Source of the DNA: Pezicula radicicola
Lineage: Eukaryota; Ascomycota; Leotiomycetes; Helotiales; Dermateaceae
Direction: 5' to 3'
NCBI GenBank assembly: GCA_003008705.1
Contig: PDUO01000092.1
Location: 71,941-135,940 of the forward strand
DNA: 64,000 nt
Part shown: positions 10,855 to 21,719 of the stretch, one piece after another
Position numbering within the stretch: the stretch's first letter is position 1
How the letters are laid out: each line of letters opens with the position of its first letter
The notes under the pieces: model-generated
What the model saw: only the letters and a program-made list of their open reading frames with translations
Told to the model about the DNA's origin: nothing
The model's database searches: none
Position numbers and translations under genes: made by a program

Positions 10855-11483
10855 TTAATTGTCCGCTGCATAAATCTCATACTCCACAGATTGTACGCCA
10901 TCATCATTGACCCAATGCCCTCGGGCGGTAAATAGCGACGTTTCCATCACTTGAATTTTTGGCCTATCGGGAGCAGTAAGGCTAAGCCTAGTTATATATT
11001 CGAGTATAATTTGGGTGACTTACTGTTTGTCTCGAAGACCGGTCTCGTTCACCAGTGGTGGTCCCCATAGTTCGTGGTCTTAGCATCCGGAGCCCATTCC
11101 ATGAAATTCGAGCTTGCTTCATCTATGCTCAGATAACCTGTATAATGAATATATACTGAATCTCCTTTCGTGTTTGTTCCATGCGTTCGGACGTCGAGAT
11201 GTGCAATAATTGTCGTCGGGTCCAAGAGAATCCAGTCACTGCCTCCCGAGAGCGAGTCAACGTCGAGACCTTCCCCGCGCGAGCCCTTTACGCCTTTGAG
11301 AAAGCCACCAATGAGGGGAGCACAGAGACGATGAGGTCCTGACTTAATCGCACCAAGGTCTAGGCCTTGCTTGGACATGAGGCCGCGCATGGTGAACACG
11401 TGAGTAAGTTGGGGCGGCGCCATGGTATGATGATAAGAGGATAGAACAGAAGAGAGTAAAGTTGACGTCGCTGAGTGGGACAA
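10855..11483 (-). pseudogene. DUF3237 family protein with in-frame stop
   Basis: DUF3237 proteins are small beta-barrel proteins of unknown function often found in fungal metabolite clusters. From ATG 11483 (or Met21, MAPPQLTHVF) the frame gives family-like sequence including IKSGPHRLCAPLIGG, DVRTHGTNTKGDSVYIHYTG and TTNYGDHHW. It then meets TGA at 11049-11051. The same frame continues TRPVFETN, the expected next block, so one codon has become a stop. The C-terminal exon is recognisable (LFTARGHWVNDDG...VEYEIYAADN, stop at 10855). However, the only good donor/acceptor pair leaves the two exons one base out of phase, suggesting a second lesion. Divergent from the lactonase gene with a shared regulatory motif. 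Confidence 0.7.
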
Positions 11484-11580
11484 GCGAAGATGATCAAGAA
11501 AACCGAGGAATGAAAAGATGTCTACTTGTACTTAGGAAAGAAGAATATGTGGGTGTGACCCCACATTATCATGCTTCCAC

Positions 11581-11590
11581 TCGGCACCGA
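11581..11590 (+). promoter_or_regulatory. TCGGCACCGA motif, copy 2
   Basis: Exact copy in the 278-base divergent promoter of the DUF3237 gene (98 bases upstream of its ATG) and the lactonase gene (172 bases upstream). Two TCG/CGA half-sites facing each other resemble Zn2Cys6 binding sites. Confidence 0.6.
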
Positions 11591-11761
11591 TACGGAAACG
11601 GTGATAAACCATGGGATGGCCGAGAGAGGCTTCTGAGATATCAGGCTACAAATATCCGAAACGAAGGAATTACCGTACTCTTTTCTCTACACATTTATAC
11701 CTAACATCTTCTTGTGCTCCCTTGACATAACTTCGAGCTGCAATCTTGTAGTACCTCGGCC

Positions 11762-12821
11762 ATGGCCGACATCACAAGCCTTCTAACAAAGGCGGGGGTT
11801 CCTGCGTTTAACTGCCCATCAGGAACCAAGCTGCATATACTTAATCTAGGCATTCTCCAATGTGATGAAGGATGGTACGTCTCTTACCTTTTACAAATTC
11901 TCATCTACCTGACAAAATTGGCCTCTCTTACAGGCTCTTGCAAGGTGGAAATACCAGTTCCAACAGCAACCTAAACCCACAGAATAAACGGCGGGATCTG
12001 ATAACAGCGTCGATACTGATCGATCATCCGGACACCGGCCTCCTTCTATTCGAGACCGGCTGTGCTGAAGACATAGATGTTGTAAGTTCACCCATTCCTA
12101 TTTTGCTGTATCACTCCATTCTGTGAAAGATGACCTTGCTCATGACAGTACATGGCAGAAATGGGGACCCCCCTTGACCGACGTCTTCCCCAGGACCGTT
12201 TACGAAGAGAAGTACAAACTTCCCAATGCCATCAAGGCTGTAGGCTACGACATCAAAGATGTCAAAGGCATAATCATGGGCCACCTGCACCTTGACCATG
12301 CTGGAAGGCCTGGAGCATTTCATGGGAAGCGACGTACCAAGTTTGTCTACCGCTCCGAAAAAGAGGCTGAACTAACCATAGGTACTCATACAGTCTACGT
12401 GCATAAGTTAGAGTTCAAACATGCTTGTTGGTCAGTAGCGACAGGTGCTGATGGCGGCGTATATCTCGCAGACTACATGGACCTGTCGAAGTTGAAGTGG
12501 AAAACCTTCACAGAGGACCACATAGACTTATTCCAAGGCATTACGCTTCACCATTCCCCAGGGTACACGCCTGGCTTGTGTATTATGCAGGTCAATCTCG
12601 AGAAGGATGGCACCTTCATCTTCACAACCGATCAGTACCACGTGAAGGAGAATCATACAATCAGACAGCCCCAGGGTTGGCTGGCACGGGACCATACTGT
12701 CTGGGTTAGAAGTTCAAATATAATCGAGAGACTCCAGCGAATTTTCAACGCAAAGATCATGTATGGACATGACTTGGAGGTTGTCCTGGGGTTTATCAAT
12801 GCCAAGGAGTTTTACGAATGA
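11762..12821 (+). pseudogene. metallo-beta-lactamase-fold lactonase (AHL-lactonase/gamma-lactamase type), frameshifted
   Basis: Zinc hydrolase of the type that opens lactone or lactam rings. Exons 11762-11874, 11934-12081 and 12149-12821; introns 59 and 67 bases. The zinc motif HLHLDH is at about residues 132-137 (MGHLHLDHAGRPGAF), with LLLFETGCAEDIDV and WGPPLTDVFPRTVYEE before it, and later probable ligands in LHHSPGYTPG and FTTDQYH. Exons 1-2 sum to 261 bases, in frame, but exon 3 is 673 bases, one too many. The phase breaks at GCAGAAATGGGG (12156-12165), where family sequence expects AE directly followed by WG, so one extra A near 12159-12161 is the simplest cause. The rest of the domain is undamaged, so the inactivation looks recent or could be an assembly error. 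Confidence 0.78.
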
Positions 12822-13598
12822 CATCTGTGTGGATATGGGCCATCACGGTTACTTGCTTACTTTGGAACACGAGGTCTGAACTGTTTGCTCGTCTGAGAAT
12901 AGCAAAAATGCAAGTCGAAACCCCTATGGCCCATATCTCCATACTCGTAACAATATATCGCCGACTCTAGTTTTCAGAGGTGAACGCATTATGAAATGGC
13001 ATTCTTTATCTACCTAGAATTACATCAGAGCAGCGTCTTGAGCTTCCCTAGCTAAGTTCTGTAGTTATTATTCCCAAGTACATCGAAAGGGGGATCCGGT
13101 CCCATGGGCAATGTGGTAAAGTCCTGGAGCACCAATGGGTGAACTAACTCGTGGCACCACTATATATCACGTGCGCAACACCAAAATCAACATAAATAGT
13201 CAATATTTCAGTATTCATTACCACAATGCACTCCCTATCTCCTACTAGCGCCGTCGCTACTGTAGTAGGAAGAGTCTGGCTAGCCGAGGACCGACGATTA
13301 AGCGATTGGATGGCCCCCTACGGAGTATACATGCCCTGTAGCAGTATTTTGCCGGGCAGAAAACAAGCGGTCTGACACAATTTATGCCCTGTACTTATGG
13401 CCCTATGCACGAAGTTGAGCCAAAATGTACCCGAGGAAGCCAAGTGCGGGGTAGTAGTTGAAGGCATATTGTCCCCGAGTCAAGTGAAGTTTACTTAAGA
13501 TTACTTTACTTACATGTCCCAATGCTCGCGCTCCTCAGCTAAAGCATCACCCATTCCTGCGAGGGGATCGTAGTCACAGCCCGGCATCGACAACCACC
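12822..13598. other. intergenic, nothing recognised
   Basis: Promoter side of the Zn2Cys6 regulator. A 49-codon frame from ATG 13226 is not domain-like. Confidence 0.35.
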
Positions 13599-16128
13599 AT
13601 GCCGACTGATCAGCCTGCCCGAAAGCCGAGCGCTTGTTTACCTTGCCATGAGCGCAAGATTCCCTGCGACTCCGTACAGGTGGGAGTACCCTGTTCGAAA
13701 TGCATATCAAAGGATCGAACAAATCACTGCGTGCTGGTTGAGAGAAGGTAAGGTTCCTGATGAATGAAGAAATGATGCTCTTACTGATACTTGTATCCTA
13801 TGGAATAGCACGAAGAAACGAAAGCGAGATGCAGCAGACCATCGACAATCGCAGGGAGCGCAAACCCGCGGAGCATTTAAGAACTCGACTGCTCCTACCG
13901 TTGATGCCCCTTCCGCTGCGACCAGAGTGAGAAGCCCTTGTTACGTGGACTGTATTGATGAACGACAAATGCTGCTGATTGAAGTGTGCTGACGGTTATA
14001 TTGAAGCACACGCCCCTCTCCCTTCTCAGTGGAGGCATACCTGAAGACATACCTGAAGACTCAATTCTTGTTGTCGGTACCCCAAGCAACAGAATAAATT
14101 CCACTCCAGTTTCCAGCCATGCACATGCCAACGATGTTACCTCCGCTCGAGAGACAGGGCGTGGCTTTACCACAGCTCCTTTGGAACAGGCACTAGGGCA
14201 GACGACTGAGCCTTCTGGTTCACCATACACGGTCTCGGAGGAAGACGCACACCTGCAAACCTTGTGCCGTATGTCTGGCGAAGATAGATACATGTCACAT
14301 CCGACAACATTCGCTAGATCTGACCGAGGGAAACATATTGTCGAATATTATAGCAAGCTAAATTCAATCACCGTTCTAGGTGAAGTTTTGGGCAATCAAC
14401 AGCCAAGAAGATTGGTTTGAATTGAGCTTCCAGGTCCAGACACCATGTCTGCAAAACAGCGGGAGCTTTCAGGGCTGGAGCCAGATGACGTAGCATATCT
14501 AAACACAAAACGCGTTCATGAACTTCCATCGAAAAGCGCCTGGTGAGCACTCCCCTTTACCATTCAGCCAAATGTAGTTTGATGAGCCTTTGCTGATTCA
14601 ACTCACAACGACGCATTTCTAAGTCTGTTTTTTGATTACGTTTATCCATACACGCCAATACTAGACCGTGTTCAGCTGTTGCATGATTATAAAAGCGACA
14701 ATTGCTCATCTTTTCTTTTATACTCTTTACTCGCCAATGTAATTCCCTACGTATCTTCTCAATTGGTACAAGAAGCGGGTTATATGGATCGAGCCGCTGC
14801 TCAAAAGGATTTCGTCTCAAGGGCGACTTTGCTCTACGATTTTGGCTGCGAGAAGAGCCAGTTAGTCCTACTACAAGGCTCGGTACTTTTGAGCTCGTTT
14901 CAATTTTCATTTGCCCCTTCGAAAGATTTCCGGTTCTGGTTCCATAATTCTATTCGGATTGCGACACAAATGGGACTCCATAGAGAGTAAGTAACAACCT
15001 TCAACCGCCCCGTAGACGATGGTATATGATCTAATATTAACTTTAGTATGGGACAGAAACTTAAGAGAAGATCTTGATCTGGCAATTCATAGCCTATGTA
15101 GGCGGATCTGGTGGCTTTTGTTTGTAAGTAGCTTGCTTGAAATTAGTTTGGATGAGGCTGATCAAGGCTCGCTCTATACCACTTACAGCAACGAGATATT
15201 GTGTTTTGCATATCTGGCTTCGAAAATATTCGGAGAATTTGTGATAGTGATGCAGACACAAGACTACTCAGCCTCGATGACTGGGATAATGAACCATTGA
15301 CCGAACAAGCGCAAGAGATTCTTTCTCCCATTACACAAGTCCACAAACACTTTTTTATCGAAAATTGCAAGCTAGCAAGTATAGGTAGATATTTTTCGGA
15401 CCCAACTTTGACCCACATCTTACTGATATTTTTAAAGGGGCCAAATTCCTCGAGCTTTTTAGATTTACTGATCTTCCTTTATTGTTATCAACAGCATATA
15501 AGTTAGCAGAAGATATCTCAAGCTGGCGAAGCTCTCTTCCAGAAGAGTTGTTAATCACTAAGGTCACTCGATGGTCAAGCAGAAATTTCTGGGTTATTAA
15601 TTTACTGTCCATGGGTTACCGATATGAGAGTGTTTTGCTTTGGCGTGGTCCCAAAAACAGCTCCTTAGTTCAATATTTGAGTTGGATACACTGATAAGGA
15701 GGGCCGTTATCCAAGAAGTGGCACATCTTTGCCCCCCTTCATTGTGCGTTATACCCCTTTTCTCCGCTGCCATTTCCTTGGCAAAACAAACCTTTCCTGA
15801 CTAGAAATATAGAATCATAAGTGCATCAGTTCTACTTGCTTTCCAAATTGAGCTTGCGCTTGATTCAGACTCTACACACCCCCTCAGAATAAGCGCAAAG
15901 TCGCAAATCCAAGCTGGACTATCTTATCTCCGCGATATTAAAGTGAGATGGCGGATGGCAGAGTGGTCCTTGCGGTTATTTGAATGGGTTGTCAAGCGTA
16001 CTCATCTCTGTGTAGACGATGAAAATGGCTATGCTTCCCGGGGGGTGCCCGATGATGTAAGTCAGCTTGCTACACACCCCGATAGCACTGAGCAGTCTGT
16101 TTATCCGGATCATGGCAGCAGGCCCTAA
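13599..16128 (+). pseudogene. Zn2Cys6 fungal transcription factor, multiply broken
   Basis: ATG 13599 starts a binuclear zinc cluster: ACLPCHERKIPCD, then PCSKCISKD and HC, giving the six cysteines in standard spacing. An intron follows (donor after 13747, acceptor before CACGAAG at about 13810). A Ser/Thr-rich linker leads to the fungal-specific middle homology region, recognisable in pieces: VYPYTPILDRVQLLHDY, FWFHNSIRIATQMGLHR, LCRRIWWLLF, DSDADTRLLSLDDWDN, AEDISSWRSSLPEELL and a C-terminal segment ending at 16126-16128. Lesions: TGA at 14418-14420 followed in the same frame by plausible sequence (IELPGPDTMSAKQREL), a likely CGA-to-TGA change, and phase breaks near 14600, 15045 and 15650 that no sensible intron repairs. 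It sits centrally in the cluster and would be a candidate pathway regulator. Confidence 0.72.
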
Positions 16129-17000
16129 CAAGTTATAGAGGAATTACTAGACTATTGGATGCAGGTCTTTCTAGAAGAAAGCCTTGCCGAGCAACTTAAC
16201 AATGACTTTTTTAACATGTAGAATCCTGAGATGTTAAGGTTCTAGGAGAGCGCTCCCTATACTGATGATGATAGATGAGAAGACATATTAGGAATAATTT
16301 TAGCCTCACCAACTTTGCGAATATAAGCCCTTCCCAAGTCTCATGCTAAGTCGATTCTTGAAGCTGGAGACAATGCGACTCACTTCAATCATGCACTCAC
16401 GACTGGAATCGAATGATGTTGAACACGTAGAAAAACACCTGTGGTTATACTTTCTTCCTGTGACTTGATTTCTGCGCGTGACATTACACATGCCTAGATC
16501 CGAGTGATATTATGACTGCAGTGTTGTGGCATATATGTAACTAATAAAATAGGTACTTAAAACCCTTAGATCAAACACCAGCGACGAAGAAGTTTAGAAA
16601 ACGGGAGTATGCTTCTTTGGTTTGACGGCCAAGCTGTGATTTACGTGATTATATTAAAGTACACTGCCGGTACCGACTGATTTTCGGTAATTAAATAATT
16701 TATAGGAAAGAAAATATTTACTCCACTTTCTGGCGCCGAGGCAGCTCGGCAATATAGAATACCAGATGCCATGATCGAAATCACTAGACTGACGATACGG
16801 TATATCCGAACCTCTCTCACTGGTCGTTCTAAATTTAACATCAAGTAGTGAGCATGTGTTCACAATACAAAAGTGATGTTAGAACCCACGCCGGAGCAAC
16901 GTTTAGTGGAAGCCGACATCTCTAAGGCACTCGATCAAACCTTTCAACCCTAGTTGCTCTATCCTCGGGGCAACATTAACTATCCAGTATTCTCCAAACC
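16129..17000. other. intergenic, upstream of the SDR gene
   Basis: No gene recognised. A partial motif TGGCGCCGAG lies at 16731-16740, about 260 bases before the SDR start. Confidence 0.35.
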
Positions 17001-18036
17001 ATGTTGGAAGACATCGAAACTATGCCATCTCGGCCAACCCGCCATCTGAAGGGACGAGTGGCCATCGTCACAGGAGCGGGAGCCATGCCTGGAGGCATTG
17101 GCAATGGCCGTGCTGCCGCAATTCTCCTTGCCGAAGATGGCTGCACAGTCGTCTGCGCGGACCTGAAGCAAGAGCTGGCACAGTATACCGTCGACATGAT
17201 CGAGAAGGATGGGTTTGCGACCGGAATAGCCGTGGCTGCCGACGTCACCAAGGCTGAAGACTGTAAGCGGTTAGTTGATACAACCATGTCCGAGTATGGG
17301 CGTCTGGATATACTAGTAAATAACGTGGGGGTGACTGGACCCAAGGGCACTGCAGTTGAAGTTGACATGGTCGAGTTTATGAGGGGACTGGAGGTCAACG
17401 TAGCTTCAATGGTGCAGATGGTCAAATTTGCTGTCCCAGAGACGAAGAAAAATGAGGGCCAGTGGGCTGGCAGCATTGTGAATATGGGAAGCGTTGCTGG
17501 GTTGCTGGGCGGTACTCCGAACATTTTGTATCCTACCAGTAAAGGAGCGATCGTCAACATGACCCGTGCGATGGCTGCCAACCACGCACAGGACCGGATA
17601 CGTGTGAATTGCGTCTGCCCGGGTAAGGAACTCCTATCTCGTCTTCTAGATGACTTATCGGGCCAAAGTTAACGTGTCTAATTTTGGGAGCACAGGCATG
17701 GTCTATACGCCAATGATGTATGGTGTGAAGGGGACTATGAGTGAGCAGGAGCGAGAAGCACGTAAGGCGAGGAGTTTGCTAAAGACTGAAGGCAATGGCT
17801 GGGATGTTGGGAGTGCCGTGAGATTTTTGGCTAGTGATCTATCGCGCTGGATGACAGGTATGCCCTTCTAATTGTCACAACAAACATGTGGTATCCATAT
17901 ATGATGTGCATGAACTGACACAGGTCACACACCAGGTGTTATTCTGCCCGTTGACGCTGGAACAACGGCGGCCACCGGCATTGGAGTCAAGTCACTGCAC
18001 GACTCTACCTCAGGGGGTAAAGCAACCGCATTATAG
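17001..18036 (+). CDS. short-chain dehydrogenase/reductase, three exons, 298 aa
   Basis: NAD(P)-dependent oxidoreductase interconverting an alcohol and a ketone. Exons 17001-17622, 17696-17857 and 17924-18036 sum to 897 bases. The cofactor motif is TGAGAMPGGIG (a TGxxxxxGxG variant), the structural motif reads NNVG rather than NNAG, catalytic Ser is in NMGSVAG, and the YxxxK pair is in YPTSKGA. The exon junctions rebuild PGMVYTPMM and WMTGHTPGVILPVDAG, typical classical-SDR C-terminal sequence. The start may be Met8 (MPSRPTRHLKGR). No lesion is present, which sets it apart from its neighbours. A role in making or consuming the ketone used by the BVMO is inference. Confidence 0.85.
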
Positions 18037-18754
18037 CAGAAGCGACTTGTTGTGTATCTCATCTAGTTCTAATGAGGTAACCTACTAACGTCACCTCTTT
18101 ACTTGACATATTAGCGCCGCTGCTATATTTTCATCGAATTTAACATGAGGCAGTCATTTTTTGAGGGCCAGAAGCCTACATACATATCCTGCATTTGCAC
18201 AAAATTTTATTATCCATTCATCTCATAACTCTATCATGAAGCTCCTTGAAACTCGTGAGGTGCTTTATGCCGTCGGAAACATGCTTTCTATCAATCTTTA
18301 ATTTAACAACATGGCGTGTGACTTTACCTGGTCTAAAAAAGATGAATTGAAAATCTATGAATTGGATGTTTCGAAATGATGAGATTTGTAATAATTGCTG
18401 CCTGTAAAAAAGTATTAGTTGGTTGGTTTAATATTGTCAAGTGACGTAGCCAATTTTTTTAACTTCTTCAATAGATATGGAGAGTTGAAGGGATAGTAGT
18501 AACACAAGTAACTGACAGAACAAGAAGGCGGGGATCATATTTACTAGGTAAATTTATAGAGCATATAAAGGACGTCGAAAGTCGAAATAAGCACTTTTGG
18601 GTCCTTGATAAAGACTTTGTAGGTAGAATAAGCTCTTCTACAAATAGTCGAGCATATTTCTCATCTTGATTTTAAAAGAGTCTAAGTTACATGTTGTAAT
18701 CTGGATTATCAACTGGCAAGGAAGCTTCTGCTAGCCTTTGCAAAAATCAGAAGT
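18037..18754. other. AT-rich intergenic, convergent 3' flanks
   Basis: Between the SDR and OYE 3' ends; nothing recognised on either strand. Confidence 0.4.
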
Positions 18755-20266
18755 CTACGATGACACGGACTGCCAATCGTTGTAATTCTCATCTACTGTC
18801 CGATATGGACCATAGTTCACCGCTCCTCCTCGATCATTGACGGCAAATGGAACGGCCTTTCGAATTCGGGTGATTAGGTCCTGCGCGCGGCTATGTCAGG
18901 ATCTGAAGAACCTTTGCCCTAGTGCAGGTAAAACTCACCGGGTTATAGATAAACGGCCGACCAAATGTAACTAGGTCAATCTTTCCATTTTTGACGAGCT
19001 CGTCGGCCTCCGCTACGGTGTACTCGTGGTTGACCATGAGCATCGTCTTGCTACCTGGGTACTTGATCATGTCACCAAATTGGTGAAGCGGTTCGTAATT
19101 TGGTGGCAGCTCCATCCCATTTGGCCTAGGCTTGGACTTAAAGTAGTCATCCTGATCTCTTCCCACCTCGCAACCCCGCCTAGAGAGGTTGATGTAGCCT
19201 AATTCACGGGAGACAAGCTCCTCGATAAGGTAGGTGTAAGTCTCACTCAGCTCTTCATAAGAGACCACTGAATCGTTATAGTCATCGGAGGGGCAGATTT
19301 TGATACCCAGGTGACTGGCGCACCAAACTCCAATTATTGCATCAACAACTTCAAGCACGAAGCGACACCTGTTTTTGGCCGAGCCCCGTATGTATCGATA
19401 CGTTTGTTGGAGTGACTGCGGGAAGGGAAATTTTAATAAAGGACCATCAAGGAAAACTAGACAGGGTGGTGACTACTCACAAGCATAGAAAATTGTGGAG
19501 GAGGTAGCCACTGTGAGAGATGTCTGCTTAAGTCATCTGCATCAACCAAGTGCAGAGGTCGGTCTGCTCACCGTTGAGATAGCAATTCAATGCCGTCAAA
19601 ACCGGCCGCCTTCGCCAAGATGACAGAATTTGTATATTGCTCGACAATTACTTTTGGATCCTCAATCTCGGTGATATTTTCCGTGTGGCCCTATGGAAGA
19701 GCTATGAGCATACTGTGTTATTTAAACCCTAGTTCCTGGCCTTGAAAGTAATAGACTTACAGGAACACCGGGTAAATGCCTGAACTTGCCGCCAGCAGCG
19801 CGCACCTTAGAGGGGGCCAACACTGGATAACCGGTGGCTTTGAGCAAGGGCATATCTTCGTGTTGGATTCGACCTGTTGTTCATGCATATTTAATCGGTG
19901 ATTAATTTCTTTCTCCACGCGTCCATCAACGCAGTTTAAGAAGCACTCACCAAGATGCCATGGCTGGAAGAATATCTTGCCGCCTTCTTTATGAACAGCG
20001 TTGGTCACTTTCTCCCATGCTTGTGCATGGCTTTGGCAATACATAACTGGGGCAAAGGGCCACTCAGCTCCATGCGGAGAGATAAACGTTCCCTCAGCAA
20101 TGACCAGGCCGACTCCATCCTTGGCTCGCACTGCGTAGTAGCTGCAACTAGATTCTGTGGGCTTGCCATCGTCGACGCAGCGGTTTCGCGTCATAGATCC
20201 CATACAAACACGGTTGCGCAAGGCAATTGAGCCTCCCAGAATAATTGGCTTCAAGAGGTTTGCCAT
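18755..20266 (-). pseudogene. Old Yellow Enzyme-like NADH:flavin oxidoreductase, frameshifted
   Basis: FMN TIM-barrel enzyme class that reduces activated C=C bonds. Six exons: 19951-20266, 19761-19873, 19572-19690, 19481-19510, 18939-19415, 18755-18880; the 30-base exon 4 is real because it bridges GYLLHNFLC. The sum is 1181, one short of a multiple of three. The phase change lies at 19384-19389, where TACGGGGCTCGGCC should read YGGSAKNR, so one base is missing in the FMN-binding YGGS motif. Before it: MTRNRC, FFQPWHLGRIQHED and VLAPSKVRAAGG; after it: NRCRFVLEVVDAI, GIKICPSDDYND and VTFGRPFIYNPDLITRIRK. The block IELLSQRGYL stands where classical OYEs have the substrate His/Asn pair (HxxN); this may be a subfamily feature. 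Confidence 0.78.
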
Positions 20267-20452
20267 GGTAAGCTTATGGAGAGAAACGACAAAATGGTGT
20301 TTTGGTGTTTGCGGTATTCAATCAGTGGGTTGAAGCGCAATTTCATGGATCGGACCTGCATCGCTGTGACAGGTCAACCGACCCACGGCATTGAGTTCGT
20401 CCTGATAACACCGAGAAATGACCAGCACCGAAGATTCCTGAAACCGAAGTTC

Positions 20453-20462
20453 TCGGTGCCGA
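20453..20462 (-). promoter_or_regulatory. TCGGCACCGA motif, copy 3 (reverse orientation)
   Basis: Reads TCGGTGCCGA on the plus strand, 187 bases upstream of the OYE start. A weaker half (AGCACCGAAG) is nearby at 20424-20433. Confidence 0.6.
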
Positions 20463-20629
20463 ACATGCAACATTTGCAAGGATGCTGTCTTGCCGGCAGG
20501 CCGTCAGTTTACCCCACACCATTGGTAACTCCAATACCATAGAGGCGGGGAAGTGCTAAAAGATGGTAACTATCTCAATATGCTGGCTATGAATACTAAC
20601 TGAGCAGTATTGAACGCTTCATTCACGTT

Positions 20630-21540
20630 ATTAAATCAAATCCAGAATCTTGCCAAAGCGTCATGATTTATTATTTGGCAAATTACTCTTATACTCCGCT
20701 CTGGGGGGTATGTAAAGTATTATTAATAAATAATTTAAATAATTAGAATATAAATATATTAAAAAACATTCTATACATTAAATATAAAGCTACTCAAGGG
20801 CTTTAACTTAAAAACAAATCACAATGAACTTAGTAGCTAGTATAGTTATTGAGATATTTAAGTTATAGTATAAATAATTAAGAGTAATATAACTTATTAA
20901 TCTACTGCAATCTTAGTCCCAACCCAGGCTTTAGAATAAGTCAATCAGGTCTAGAACTCCTTCCTTAAGTGGCATTAGGGCAAGAAGGGATGTAGCGATT
21001 AGGACGAGTATTTAAAGTACTTGCTAGCCCTAGTTACTTCAGAAGTTACAGATCCACGGGCCTAGTGGTTAGAAGCTACTTAGCGCAGGACCTGCCCAAA
21101 CCTTTGTCCTAGATATATTGTTAATCTCTTCAACAGCAGCGGAGCTAGAACGTCTGTTTTCTAGCGCAGGAATCACTATTACAGGCCGCAGGAACAGCCT
21201 AGGCATTGAGAGCAAGGCAATTGAGTGCCTAAAGTCCTAGTTAGGCAAGGACGATATGGCGTTCACTGAGAATCTAGGTTTGTCAATCACTAACTAGTGA
21301 TTCTAGGTAGTGAGTTACTAGGTATAGGTATCCTACGGAGTAAGGGCTTCAATTTGAGTACTGGCTTATATAACTTGACTGATTTTTGTTGAGTTATTAA
21401 GCATTGAAATATTAGGCTATCTAAGTGATTAAATACACTATAATACTAAAGTATTCGCAGTAGTACTCATGGTTTACCCATATAGTACGTATTGCATTGT
21501 CACTATATACGCCGTATTTATACTACTAACAACACTGATG
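20630..21540. mobile_element. degraded hAT transposase C-terminal relic in AT-rich sequence
   Basis: The plus strand at about 21115-21241 reads VLDILLISSTAAELERLFSSAGITITGRRNSLGIESKAIECLKS, matching in order the hAT dimerisation region (pattern: DIL-SIPA, E-ERLFSSAG-T--RRN-L, ALECLKSW); the expected Trp codon is TAG (21239-21241), followed by LGKDDMA. Upstream at 21006-21085 DEYLKYLLALVTSEVTDPRA continues the same protein in another frame, with two more TAGs. The surroundings are AT-rich with many TA/TAA words. TGG-to-TAG changes and AT bias indicate RIP. No terminal inverted repeats were found, so element ends are not placed. Confidence 0.6.
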
Positions 21541-21544
21541 ATCA

Positions 21545-21554
21545 TCGGCACCGA
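21545..21554 (+). promoter_or_regulatory. TCGGCACCGA motif, copy 4
   Basis: Exact copy 166 bases upstream of the MFS transporter ATG at 21720. Confidence 0.6.
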
Positions 21555-21719
21555 ACTGACGAGTCTAAAATTTATCCCAGGGTCCCGTTTTTCACTCCAC
21601 CCAATCCCCAGGTTCTTGCAGCATAAGTAGTGACTAAACCCTACTTTTGAAATCTAGATATCTAAACTAATATTAGATTCAACGGATGAACCGTTCAATT
21701 ACCATTTCTCATTCACATC

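Noticed and set aside
13226..13375. Short plus frame upstream of the Zn2Cys6 gene
   Set aside because: No domain, no intron continuation; composition not protein-like.
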